From assembly GCA_013400155.1 (NCBI GenBank), contig VXBM01000132.1, positions 300,354 through 364,353 of the forward strand: 64,000 nucleotides of DNA, in the 5' to 3' direction. A program made the position numbers and the translations under genes. The DNA is from Helopsaltes ochotensis (Eukaryota > Chordata > Aves > Passeriformes > Locustellidae). The notes below the pieces were generated by a model. The model did not search any database. It was not told the DNA's origin and saw only the letters and a program-made list of their open reading frames with translations. This document shows, one piece after another, positions 36,938-50,235 of the stretch (positions within the stretch are counted from its first letter, which is position 1; the number at the start of each line of letters is the position of its first letter).

Positions 36938-39900
36938 CAATCCTCACAAAACCAAGCAGGTATATTAAAAAAAAAAGTCTCATGCCATTGCAATTGCACT
37001 CTACCATGTATCATAGCCATATTATTATCTTTAATCAAGAGAATCCACACTTGTTTTTCAATAGAGAAAATTCAAAGCAGGAGAAATGGGAGGGATGGGA
37101 AATCAAAGCATGTCCATACTTTTCTCATCAGGTAGCTCAGGACATTTAATTTATATCCCCAACATTATGAGCCTTAAGGCTCCATGATCAGCTGTAAGAT
37201 GGAAATTCCCAGATAATAATTCAGAGCTCCTAAATTGCCTGCACAGAACTAGACACTGAAATGTGACCTCCCTGACAACTGGATATTGAAAACTGAATAT
37301 ATCACCAATCTATATATTCCTTTCCACACATGATTTCCAAACATGTGTACTCAACACTTTTAAGTTATTACTTCATTGTGAATTGTTCTACTGATCTAAA
37401 CAAAGAAAATCTGAGCTTTTCAATAATCAGATTGCAACCAACATCTTTCCTTTGGATAGTCACCATGATAAATAATTTTTCACATGTGGAACTGAGATCA
37501 AAATAGTGTAAGATCCTAGGTGTACAGTTTGAAATCTTCGGTAAATTTCTTTTCAACAAGATCTAGCATATTTACATAAGAGTACATATCCAGTGCCTTC
37601 AACTGCAGTTGCAAACCCTTGATATTTTTGAAAATCTTACAGTCAATAGCTTTGCACCATTAAATAAAACACATTATCTATTATCAGACATGTTGAAAAC
37701 CTGCATTTAAAATTAATTTTTCAGCATTTTATAGGAACGCGGTGTTCTAGGTCAGGATATTATATGACCTTACAATTCAAAATATCTCTTTTATAAATTA
37801 ATGTTTTTGCCTCCTAGAATTCTGTCTCATTCACTATACACTTTCCAACACTGCAGTTATGTGAGGACAAGAGCTTCCATTATTATATAACAGTGACGCA
37901 TTCCTTGAGCACTCTCCATACATCCTTCAGTCCCTGGATTAGGAAATTATCTTCCTTGACTTTATGACAAGCATGGAAGGAAAACTAGAATTTGAAAAGA
38001 AATTATTAAGAAATCTATTGAATTAATGGATTCTACCATATGATTTTAAAATAATATTAACCTTGTGGATCAACAGGCCTGAATCCTTCAGGTGTACAGC
38101 CAGCTATTTATCTTTCAAGGTCAGAGAATGGATACAGATTCTGGATCTAAATCAGAAAACCACAGACTAATTTTTTCTACATTTTTTCCAAAAGACTTCA
38201 TTCAGATGAAATTACAAGTTGTAGCAACTGATAGAAATAATTACATATTAGATGAAATGCCCTGAATGTATTTTTAACATTGCTGTGGTTTAAACATCTT
38301 TTTCTAGACAGAAAAGGACTAAAGAGACTCCAGATAACTTGAACGCTGTCTACATGTACACATACAGTTGTATTTCCTTTGGTTACAAAACCTTTGTGTC
38401 TCACTGGATTGTGTACTCTCATATTTATGCATTGATTTCTACCTTCCTTCAAAAATCAGCAACAAACAATAGCTTAAAAGAAGTGTCTTGCCAGGTCAGA
38501 AAAACCCCAAACTTCCATGTCCTCAACAGACAAACTGAAATACCTCAAGCTGTGTAATTACATTCTGCTCCTTCCAGGCTACCTGTCTTCATTTAACCTA
38601 CCTATGTCTTTTCAATTCTATGCACTCAAGACTCTACCAAGAATAGTTCCAGTTCTCATAATTCACTAGAAACAAATTCTGATCAACACCTGTTCACTAG
38701 AACCACCAACAGGCTGCAGATGTGTCTGATGGACAGCGGCTGAGACAATGTATTCTAACAGCGTAGAATATGAAGTATTTTACCACCTATTCTAAAATGT
38801 TAGAGAAGGTTGAAAATTTTGTCACTTTTTTTTTTTTTTTTGCAAAGATCACACCTCCATACATTACTTCACTTGAATACAAGCCAGGATTTTTCTACTT
38901 GCCAACAATAAAGAATTTTTACACCTTGCACCTTGTTATCGGAAACCTCTGCCCTTTGAAACATACACAGCACCATTACTCCTGTGCTCCTCTGCAAGCC
39001 TACACAGTGCAAGTGCCACACCCCTTTGATCTTTTCCAGTAGCTAGAATCATTAAGCTAAATCTCAAGTCTCAGTGAACAGTTTTTGATGTTAGATCCTG
39101 TCCATGTACTAAAAATTTCCTCAAAGCTTAAGGCTATTCCCACTGGCACAGAGAATGAATATGAGAACAGAACAGAAAGAAGATGGAAGAGAACAAGAAA
39201 AATGGAAGCAGGAGACTAAGTAATGAAAACATCAATATAAAAATTATTTTTTTCCCTTTAAACTCCTAATACTTTTCTTTTTTTTACTTTACTTTTTTTT
39301 CAATCTATTGCCCCCAATAAAAGCTTCTCTCTAAAATTTACTATGTCAAAACCATAAAACATTTTTTCCAAAAGGTTCTTTGGAGACAGGCAAACTAACA
39401 AGCACTCTGTTACCAGAGCTCATCTCTTTTTTGACATACTTGGATGCATAGCCATAAAAAACATAAAGGAAGAATTCATGTGCCTCAATCAATGAAAATA
39501 GCCCTTAAAACAGACTTTACACCTCCTAGGTATCTGTATTAGTTCTTCTCGAGTGAAGTTTGGGGAATCCAGATTTCGAAATCAGCCATTCTTGGCAGGG
39601 ATAAACATCACAACATCTACCTCTAACCCAGTAATACTCTCAAAATTCACAACTTGCCATCCCCAGACCTACAAGCACAAGGAGTTCTAATCTGCAGGAG
39701 TAAAGTGGGTGTCTCCTAGTGTCTTCCAACCAGTGAGTTGAGTGTACAGCATATAACATTCTATACCACTTCCATTTAAAAATACTATGGGCCAGTAGTT
39801 TCAGTCTTTTGCTCAATAATAGTCTATGTTTTCCTTATTTCCTAACCAACTCAGTGGACTAGGATAGACCAGGATGGAAGTTTTTTCTATCCCTTTTGTT

Positions 39901-41175
39901 GAAATTGAAAAGATTGGAAAAGCAAGTCAATCTTTTGCTTGGAACTCATCCATGAAAAATATCTAAATATATTTTTTTATTACTATTAATGCTATAATGT
40001 TGCTAGTATCAATTTAATGAAGTTTTTGACGCTTCTAGAGTAGTTATTTTTCTTAAATATATTGCCTAGGAAATCCAGAGTATGATACTTGTATGAAATT
40101 TTTAAGTTAAGAGAATGTAGAACCTAATTGCAAAGCAGGATATATGTACAGTAGTCTGAATAAGCAATGTATGTTGCACTAAACTTGATTAAGAATCAAC
40201 ATAAGATTAAATATTCATGCACAAACTATCTAGATTTCCTAAAAAAAAAATCATACAGGAAGGATAAGGGATAGTCTCAGATCTATAAAAAGAATTGCCA
40301 CGTTTTCTTCCTCTGCAGATACCATACTGATGTTGACCTCCAGCTTTGTTCACAATAAAGGAATAGAAATAGTTGAAAGAAGACATCAGCAAATAATTTT
40401 GTCTTAACCCCAGATTTATATTACATGCCATAAAAATCTATAAAGCTGCTATCTTTCAAATAAAAACAGCAGCATGAATGTTAACTACTTCATAGCCACT
40501 TGTATTATAAAGAGAATTAAACTGAATACTATTCTCAGGATAAGTATTTTTCCTTCTTTGCACTCCAGACCCCACTAACCCAGATGACAGTACAGAGACG
40601 CAGCTTTCTCAAGAGTCAAGGTGCCAACATCTTTGAAGTGTTCTCTCTCTCTTCAATAACTGCCTACAATTATAGGCAGATGTGAAATATTCCAAAATCT
40701 CTTGATAATTAACAAATGTCTTTTCAATGCACAACTAGTGTAAAGTCTTTAATGAAGGTATGTAACTAGCTTTCTCTGGAATTTATATATTCCCATTGTC
40801 ATAGTATATGAACATCATAATCTCCAGAAGTATTTACCATTGGCAATATTTCTTAATTTAGAACAACTTCCTCCCCTGAAACTTACACCCTTGGAAATGG
40901 TACTGAAAATAAAATAGATTTAAGGAAACAATGATAAAATTCTAATCTCCCTTCCCTTTTGCTTCCCTGTGCCTTCCGTTATTTCTTTCCAAAAAATTGC
41001 ATTCAATACATAACTATATCCAAACCACTGTGGGGATACCCATTCCCTCATTTTAACTGTGCTGAAAAAGGGAAAATCATCAGCTCCAATGACATTCAGA
41101 ATTTTCTACCACCCTGTCTTAGAATGGAATGCAAGGTCCGTTAATCCATTTGCCTAAATTGCCTGCTGTGGACTC

Positions 41176-41200
41176 TTTTTTTTTTTTTTTTTTTTTTTTT
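41176..41200. repeat. Poly-T tract, 25 bases
   Basis: An uninterrupted run of 25 T followed by CCC. In the RIMS2 transcript this is poly-A. Homopolymer runs of this length are prone to sequencing error. Confidence 0.9.
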
Positions 41201-42624
41201 CCCTATATCTTTGCAACAGTATTTCAATTATATGCACTGCACCAAATGAACAACAACAACAAAAAAAGGGATTAGTTGCAGAGACTGCAGTGACTATGCT
41301 CACACATCTGAAATCAAGACACTACACAAGCACAGTACATAACTTTGCCTGCATCCATTCTTGACATAACAGAGGAGTTAACACAAACATATATTCAAAT
41401 ACAACTAACTATTTTGGTGAGAAGGCACCTCTACAGATTAATTAAGTTAAATTATGTAAGTATGTTTAACTCCGGGAAAGGAGGTCAAATATAAATCCAT
41501 GCCAATTACATAACCATAAAATATTATATATTAACTGAATTGATTCATTGCATTGATTGTCCTATTGATGCTACAAGAACGTACACATAATAACATGCAG
41601 TTTAACTGTTTTGATCAAACTTAAAAGTCTTTTATTTATATTTCTGTTCCAAGTGTTTTATTAATTTAGAGAGTATAAGTAGTTCAATTGAAAAGGATCA
41701 TATTTTGGACAACAAAGTAATGTCTTTCCAAAGGAATATTTTCCTGAAGATATATGCAGGTGGTTTTACTGTAATTTTGTTCTGTTTGTAACAAAAATAC
41801 CAGTAGTTTCCAGAAGCACTTCCACAGTCAGTAGCTGAGTGGTAATCAGATATTTGATATTAATGAACAAGGCGGTGGAGAAGTTGGGTACTCGGGCTAG
41901 GACAAATTTAAAACCTTCCTAAATCCAATCTTAACAGGTTAAACATTCTCTAAAGTCCAAACTAAATTTACCTTAAGGACTTACAACAAACAAGAAGGCA
42001 CCATACATACTTTACAGAGAAGCACAGACATTTACATGCTCCTGTTTAATAGTCTAAGGTGAATGAGGTCCCTGAATGAACCTCAGATGAAGATCACCCA
42101 TAAACATAACGAGTTCTGTGACATAAAGCCTACTCTGACATTTAGATGTTAACTAGAAATGGGATGGTTTAATCTAAGGTTCCAGACAAGTTGCAAAGTG
42201 AAATTTTGACGCTAATATTTTTATAAAATATCTACTAAAATGTGGTTCACTGTGACCAAAAACAGTGCTCAACAGCCCTGTACTTTTAACTCTAAAACTG
42301 AAGAAACTGTCAGTATGTTTTGGTTCTTTCAGAATCAGCAAAAATCACATTCTGCTTATCTTAGGATATGAACTCCTCAGGGCAGAAATGTTTCCTATCG
42401 TTCATTTCTGGGATAGGAGATGGAGACACTGTGTTCTACAAATGAAAGCTCCCTCGCTTCTCACACATCCTAACCCAGCCAGACTTCTTCCTTGCTAGTT
42501 GTCATGGTGTTCATAGTAAAATGATAAAAATGAGCGTCAAACTCACCAATCAGCACATGAGAAAATTGTTATAGTGCAACTGTAATAACAAGTAAGTACT
42601 ACACTGAACAGTAGCCATTATAGA

Positions 42625-42695
42625 ATATACAGGTATACTGTATGTATATACAGTATATACATATGCTGTATATAACATATACCTATGTTATATAC
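42625..42695. repeat. AT-rich palindromic repeat cluster
   Basis: Interleaved GTATATAC/CATATA units (for example GTATATACAGTATATACATA) can form several alternative hairpins. It looks like a degenerate (TA)n-type microsatellite. Confidence 0.75.
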
Positions 42696-45689
42696 ATTTC
42701 CAATAATTAATACATGGATCCATGCTCTCTTTTGAAGGTTATACAAAATTGCAAGCAGGAGGCCTATGCCAGGGAGATGGTATTAAGAGGTCTGTGTTAA
42801 AAATCTAGTCTTTGTCCAAACCTACCACATAGTTTAAAATGGACTACTGTAGCTTTTTCCTATATTTAGTAAGGAAAGAGTATTTTGGTTATCACAGACT
42901 AAGTGGGAATTTCTGAGACAGAATTTGTAAGCCCACAGCATTATAATTTGTTGCCCTATGGAATAGGCTAGCTGCTTTCCACGTAGGTATCTGTCTGCTG
43001 AGGGAATGTGGCATGTACAAAAACTTGGAAAAACAAACATTATAAAATAATTAATCATAGAATGTCTGGGATCACGCAAAGATGTCAAAGAGGGGTAACA
43101 AATAGAAAACAATATAAACAATTTTAACAAAGGAATTATATTGGGTGAAGTTGTGTCTCTTCATCCTAAAACTCCAGAAGTTTTCTTCAGATTGGTACGT
43201 TACTAATATTTTTGAATTTTGGAGTTTCACAAATTTGCTTTTTTCCGGGTAAAGCATCCTAAATCTGTCAGTTGTTCATCTCTAGTATCATATATAACAG
43301 CTGCAAGATCGGACCAGCTAACTTGCAACCCATAAAACCAAAAATTATCCTGTATTAGAAATGCAGTATGGGCAAATCAAAGATCAAATTAATGCACATG
43401 AAGAATGTCAAGGGCAGCAGATAAATAGAGCACGCAAGTTTAAGGAATCCTTGAACCATAGTAGTAAATATTTCTTTAAGAGTAGTTTGCCTGTTCAGTT
43501 TCTATCAGCTCATTTAAAGAGCCAGCTAATGTTGTGTAATTCTTCACTATAATGAATTTCCAATTCCATTTCAAGGACATGAGATACAAGTAAATATCCC
43601 CTTGAATCTAATCAGTTTGTTCTGTCAGTAGACCCCTTTTTAGACAAAAAAGGGCAATGTTCCTAAAAATAACTTTCAATTTCTTCAAAAAGTTCAACTG
43701 GGAGAGAGTTCAACTGTCCTGCTATATATTTGGTCGCATCAATGTCTCCCTCACACAATCTGAAAAGCCCTGACTTCTCTCTGATCTCAGTGCTCATATT
43801 TTATACAGGCTGAAACACCTCCTATGGGAGTCTGACACTTGTCCACAGCCTCTAGGAAAGCAGCAACTGCCTTCACTCAAGATGTTTTAGCTGATTCAGC
43901 TTTAAGCACATGCCTATTTCAATTCATTGGGGGAAAAGAGTTTTATTTGGATTTAATTTTTTTCTCCAATTCAGTAAGTGTTACTCTCCTAAATCCTGCA
44001 GATATGTGGATATTTCAGGCAGATGACTTACAGAGAATAAAATAAATCAATCTGAGACAGCAGGCATCAAATCGGAAAAAATATTGGGCTTTCCTCTAAT
44101 TTTCCAAGAAGGACTAGAGACAAAATTGTCCAATTGCCACATAACATTTATTATTAGATGCCATTTTCTGTAATTATGGGGACATCATAGGAAGTCTTGG
44201 GTGAGATTTGCATTGAAAAAAATGTTGAAGTTACAGATATTTCTACAACCTAAAGTCCAACCAAATTTAATTTTTGACAGCTGGCATTCATTTGACTGCA
44301 TCTATTTTCAAAAAGTCAAGTTTCTCCACAAAAGTTCTGGAATAGGATTCAGGTCTGCCAGTGTAATCTTGTGTATTTTGTGTAAAGAGAAGAAAAAAAG
44401 TTTTACATTCTTGCCTACAGGATGTGTGAAATGTACCACAATAGCTGCATTACAGTGAGCCATACTTTACTTCTGGAAATAAGGGCGACTGTAACAAGAT
44501 GACTGTGAATTGTATAGTCTTGTTCAGGACCAAAATGCAAACATTTCCCACTTTTATAGTAATAATACATGCATAAATACATCCAAATACAACACATATG
44601 TACAAGAAATTTTGTAAATCTGTAATCTCCAAACACAATTTAATCAGAGTGAATTTCACTAATCAATATCAACTAACAAATAAGGTTTTGTCCTACAATA
44701 GCTTTCCTTAGAAAGCACTCAAAAAAAGCTTAAATATTTTAAATGAAAATTTTAATTATAAGGATTTCTAAGGGATATTTATTTTAGTGTCTGGATCAAA
44801 ACTTTCCTTACTTAATGCAATTTTAAATAATTCTATATTGGAAAGATCAGACTTTATTATTTATTTATGTTTTAAAATGTTTTGCAATTAACTGAACTTC
44901 TCAAGGAATTCATAAAATGAAACAGAAAGCCTAATTTTAAAATTGATACAAAAGCTAGGATATTGAAATCAAACACATTAGGACCTTTTCACAACATTAG
45001 TTGAATTCTAATGTAATTAGATTTTTATTTTAGAACAAACCATTAAAAAATAAGTTTTTCCTAAGGGCTTTGGGTTGGATTTTTACTTTTTCAACAGTAG
45101 ATGGCATTCCAAGCATCTCCTGCAGAAAGTGCTTTCATGGATGCTCGTTCTGTCACCAGCTGCTAGTGAAATGTGCAACCCTGGACTCAGCTGCTTGCAG
45201 GTGAATTCAAAAAAATTCATTTTAACTCTGTAATTAATTTTAAATGCACTTGTAATTACTTTGGACTTGATATGTTATTTTGCCTGTTAAATAGCAATTT
45301 TGTAACATTATTATCTCTAAGATACCCACCAAGTGAAAATCATATACACTATAGCTTAAAAACTACACAGCAGAAAATAAGTAAGTATTTCACAGACTGT
45401 GACATTGAATTGTGTGAAATGGATTCAAATTTCTTCCAGAGTTCAGGCAGTCCTAGAGAAGGATTATTGCAAAGGTTACAACAGGAACAGAAACAACAAA
45501 TATCATGAATTTGTTCCTTCAGAACCAGCCTTTCAAAGAGCCCCTTTTTGGAGCAGACGTGTGTCCTGCGCACTCCCCTTCACAGGAAGGTATGGATGGC
45601 TATTGCATAATAAAGCAGGTGTTGGCAGGATAAGTGCTTCAGCTGTAAGGTTGGATTACTAAATGACTTGAAAAATTCACTACCAAAAA

Positions 45690-45764
45690 NNNNNNNNNNN
45701 NNNNNNNNNNNNNNNNNNNNNNNNNNNNNNNNNNNNNNNNNNNNNNNNNNNNNNNNNNNNNNNN
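45690..45764. other. Assembly gap (75 N)
   Basis: A run of 75 unknown bases. Three minus-strand open frames that cross it are artefacts of translating N. Its true length may differ. An exon could in principle hide in a gap if the real gap is longer, but nothing at its edges looks like a splice site. Confidence 0.99.
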
Positions 45765-48700
45765 AACAGGAAGTGTGAAAAACCAGGAAAAGAAAAATAA
45801 ATGAGAAATACAACAGTAATGCATACAAATTTAATGACAATATTTTCAAAAAGTCTATTTATCAAGAAATCATTCCTTTTTTCTGATTTGTTGTTGCTGT
45901 TCACATATATTTATTTGAATAAAAATATAAATAGGAATACGTGTAGATAGCATTGAATTCCCTATTCACATATTCTACAGAATTTATGGTTCATATCTGG
46001 AAGTCACAGGAAATTACTGTGATATAATCTTATCTATCTGTGATGTAATGGTAATGTATCTCACCACAACAGATATTTGAGGTAAATACAATGTTCAGTT
46101 TACATGCTACTGAGAGAAAGCACAACTGGTTTTCTTTAAAAACAGATGTTGTCTGGTAATTCATTTGATGCATAAAAGAGTTAGAATCATAAATAGAATA
46201 TTATTATAAACTGTCTACATGACTAGTTACAGTAACACAGTTTACAATAATGGAAATGTTCTTTTCCATTGGTTTTATATGCCTGAAACAATGTTCCACT
46301 AAGAAAGAAAGTATTCCAGAATACTTTTTATCAGTACTCTGTTGAGGTTTGCTTTTTACACCTTTATTTTAAAGTGAACCAAAGTTAGATAATACTCTAT
46401 TTTTCTAGACTTTTCTTCTGATGCTTTGTTTGTATGCCATCGTCTTGTACTCTTGCATGAGTAAGGCTCCCCTAGTTTGAAGAGTTTATTTAAATCTATC
46501 ATTTTTGTGCACATTTTTCTTTCTCATGCTGTACAGATGTATTTACAATGAGCAAGCACTCGAGCTGCACCATAGATGCCAACTAAACTGGGGGCTTGTA
46601 CTAATTTTACTGAGCAAGCTTTGGGCTCTGGAGATGAACATAATCCATTCCTGTGAGCACAGCAAGTTTTGAGACTACTGACAATTTTACATACATTCCA
46701 CTCTCTCTGTACTTAAAACATACAACTTTTAAGGTTTTAAAACTTTGGATTTTTTTGGATCAGAATTAAAATTCTTTCAAATAGTTTGTACATCACAAAT
46801 CACACTCTAAGCCGAAGCTTAAAAGAACTCAAATTATCTGTTGTAAAAATTAATTTAAATATTTTCTTTCAATATAAGTTGTAAGGGCTTATCAAAATAT
46901 CTTGTCTTGACTGAGAATGCCAATAGTTTTAAAAGCTAAAACTATATTAACCATTAAACTATATTAATAATTTTAATTAATTTGCATTAAGTCCTGCCAC
47001 ATTTGATCCTCTGTAGTGGCCAGTGGCTGAATCTGAGACATTTGCAGGTTGAGGGAGTTGTGGATTTACTCAGCCTATGAAAATCTTGCTGGTTTGGGTG
47101 CATTGGGTTTGACATTCCAGAGTACAGTGCAGGCTGATGAAGGAGCTGTTCTAAATTTCCAGCCTTTAGTGACATCATACATTTATTTTTGTTTTGGGTG
47201 TAAATTTCCTTCAGTGTCTTTTTACAGTTTATTCAGAAAATTGGTTTAATAACCAGTGGAAAAAAACCCTTAAATCCCTTAAATTTCACTTCTGCCTGCA
47301 TCATAGAATTAAGAATGAAATGAAAATCCGATCTGTGTAACTTTTTCCATTTCTCTGTGAAAACAAAACATGTATCCTCTAAATAGGCTCCAGGAAGGAA
47401 TTCTGGATTTCAAAAATGTGAGATGACAATCAAATAAAACTTGTATTATTATTATTTAGTAAATTCCATGTTCATTTAAAAATCTTTAACTGGGTTTCAT
47501 AGGGCAACAATTCAGACACTGTTATAACTCTTCCTCTGAGCAAACTATCTAACCTCTGAGATCATACATAAATTACAGTTTAAATCAACAGAAGTTGTAG
47601 GAACAACTCTTTTCCTTCTTATTCTGGTTCAAAAAGTATATCCCAGTGCTTCCTGAAAGTAGTGTATTTCTGTAAACATCAAAATTCTCTCCCAGAATGA
47701 CGAAAAAGTTTGATAGTGTGATCACTTTTAACATAGATTCTGAAATCAAATGCAGTATCCTTGTAATTGTAAAAATCTTACAGTTTTCTGTCTGACTTTT
47801 CTTTTTTCTATATTTTTACTAAGATTAACTTTATTAGTCAGGCTGCAAAATAATCTTCCAGCAATCAGACACAAACTCAAGTGTTGGTAACCTCTAAACC
47901 TTTTCAACAAAACCAATATAAATTTTAACTGGACAATTTAACATCATACACTACTTAAGAATACAGTATTCTCTCAACAATTAGCATTTTGATGTTGACC
48001 CAATACCTGAACTTCCTGAAAGGATGCATTGTCATTTGCATGCCATTATAAAGTAGAATCTGAAGTTTTCCCCCTTTGTTTTCTGTTTCCTGGGAATAAA
48101 TTTAGGAACTAATTAAGAACTCAGAGCCTTCACCCTGACATACATCTTACCTGAAACATTCATTACTCCTTTATAAGAGTGGCCAGTTTGGGATTCCAGA
48201 AACTTGGGATTGGCTGTAACAGGTTAAAGGCATTTGTAGCAGGGGGAAGGCAGGGATAGAAAAAATAAACTTCAGATCTCAAATTCCTCCTTCAGCAAAA
48301 CTACACCTGTACTAGAGGTATTAACAGAATGCTACCTGTAGAAATAGTTACTTTGTGAGGGTCATTATTCCTAAACATATGTTATTCAAACATAACTCTT
48401 ATCTGAACAGAAGTTCTAAATGTTTAATAACAGAATGCTGCATTGCAGCTCTGAATGATCATTTAATTCACAAGTCTTTATTGTAATGCAGACACTCATT
48501 GTTCTCATTCCTAGCTAATTACAAGCATTTATTTGTGCCTGTTTGCAATTAGAGTACATTTAAAATGAATAGAACTGCCATTCGTACGCTAAACATAAAT
48601 GAAAATTAGTAAACACAAAGTGACATCAAAAACAGCTCAGACAATAGTCCTATGATTTAAAATGTAGTACATGTTAAATATCCATGAAAAAACTCACAAG

Positions 48701-49969
48701 TTAACAGATTCTGCTGAGCTACGACACCAGTATCAATTTCCAGTTGGGAGTATGAGTTGTAAATTTAGTATTTTCTTATACCTATACTAGTAGTACAGAG
48801 AAGTAAAGAAGTAAAGGCAGTCTACCAAAAACAAGTTTAAAAGTGATTCTCGAGTTCACAAATTACTGAATTTCTATGTTGTTGTTTTGTAACAAAAATA
48901 CCTCTCTTTTCTGAGGAAAGAGGTACATGCATTTTTGTTTTAAAGAGACAGTGAGAGAGAAAAAATTTATTTCTTAGATGAAAAGCCTACCCAAAATCAA
49001 CACAAGGAGTAGACTTTTCAAAACTGCAGAAATTAATGATGGAAGGATGAGATTACTATGTTTCAGAATGGTTATTCTCATTAGACATTGTCTACCCCAA
49101 GCAAAAGTTCAATGCATTAAGTCATGTGAGAGATGAAAGAGAAGACAGTAGCTGAATGTCTAACAAAACTTAGACCTTCTATCTTCTCTGAATCTCCTAA
49201 ACTGCAAGTTAAGCTCAATACTTCTTGTCCCATCATCTGCTCGGGGCATGAAAAGCAGCAGCCTTTCATTTCTTCGAAAACTTTGAAGTTGCCAAAGTCC
49301 TCTGTCCTAAAGCTTGCCTAAGGTGCTTAGCCTCTTCTTATGGTATGGTTTCTAGAGACCGCACCTGGACTACTGTCAACTTACCCACTGCTATTTTGAG
49401 CAGTAGTTTTGAAAACTAGACTCAGTCTAGCTGCGCATTTAGTGGTGCTCATTATTGCCTGACAGTTTTGTCGGACATTGTAATGTTTATGTAACCTATG
49501 ATAGCAAGTATCCTTTCCATAACCACATGTGCAATTAAAGTTCATTTTAAGCATCAGGGCAGTTTAGAGCTAGATAGTGCATCTGGGAATAGATACATAA
49601 TCAGTAGCAAACTTCAATTTCAATGTATGATTACATGTAAGCATTGTACTGACTGAATAATGCCCTTGTTGAATACCATTCAGTAATTTTCTATTTTCTC
49701 AAAATAATTTATAAATTTTCTAACATGCTTGTAAGTGTACCCTATTCCATAATTCTGAACATTAATGGATGTGCTTGACAACTTCAACAAAGTTTCATTT
49801 TGAAAATCTTTGTTTAGGCGGATGGAAACCATCCATATATAGGAAGCAAAACCTTTTGGTTCATTACTCATGGGTAAATATTATTATTCTACAGTAGTTT
49901 TCTCTGTATCACCTGCCCTGGATTACTTAGGAATATGTTTTTCAAGAAGATATTAAAGCCTTCCTCAAG

Positions 49970-50235
49970 ATATGTTATCTATTACCACTTCTCTATCTAC
50001 AGAAGCTGGTACCTGTTGCAGAATTAAATTAGATTTTTCTGGCATGATTTTTTCTTGATAAATCCACATTGACTGCTATTCATTTATTTTTTATCTTCTA
50101 CACACTTACAAGAACTTTGCTTATTTCTTCCCCTAGTTTTCTTGGAATTTCAGTAGGCTGATTCACTGCTAATCCTCTGGCTCTTCTTCCACTCATGCCA
50201 ACCCAATTTTCTAAAGGGGGATTCTGCTCTTGATG
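49970..50235 (-). mobile_element. Ancient CR1-type LINE fragment (ORF2 interior), minus orientation
   Basis: Blocks such as 'tcttgataaatccacattgactgctattcatt...atcttctacacac' and 'cttggaatttcagtaggctgattcactgctaatcctctggctc' match the reverse-oriented interior of old amniote CR1 elements ('ataaatccatgctgactg...', 'ggctgactggtctataat...'). The match is by memory of block order, with high divergence. Confidence 0.5.

Noticed and set aside
45580..45904. Minus-strand open frames with long X runs
   Set aside because: They are produced by translating the N gap.
49130..49440. Possible CR1 block ('accgcacctggactactgt', 'ttatggtatggtttctag')
   Set aside because: Only isolated short matches that point to opposite orientations; not enough to call an element.
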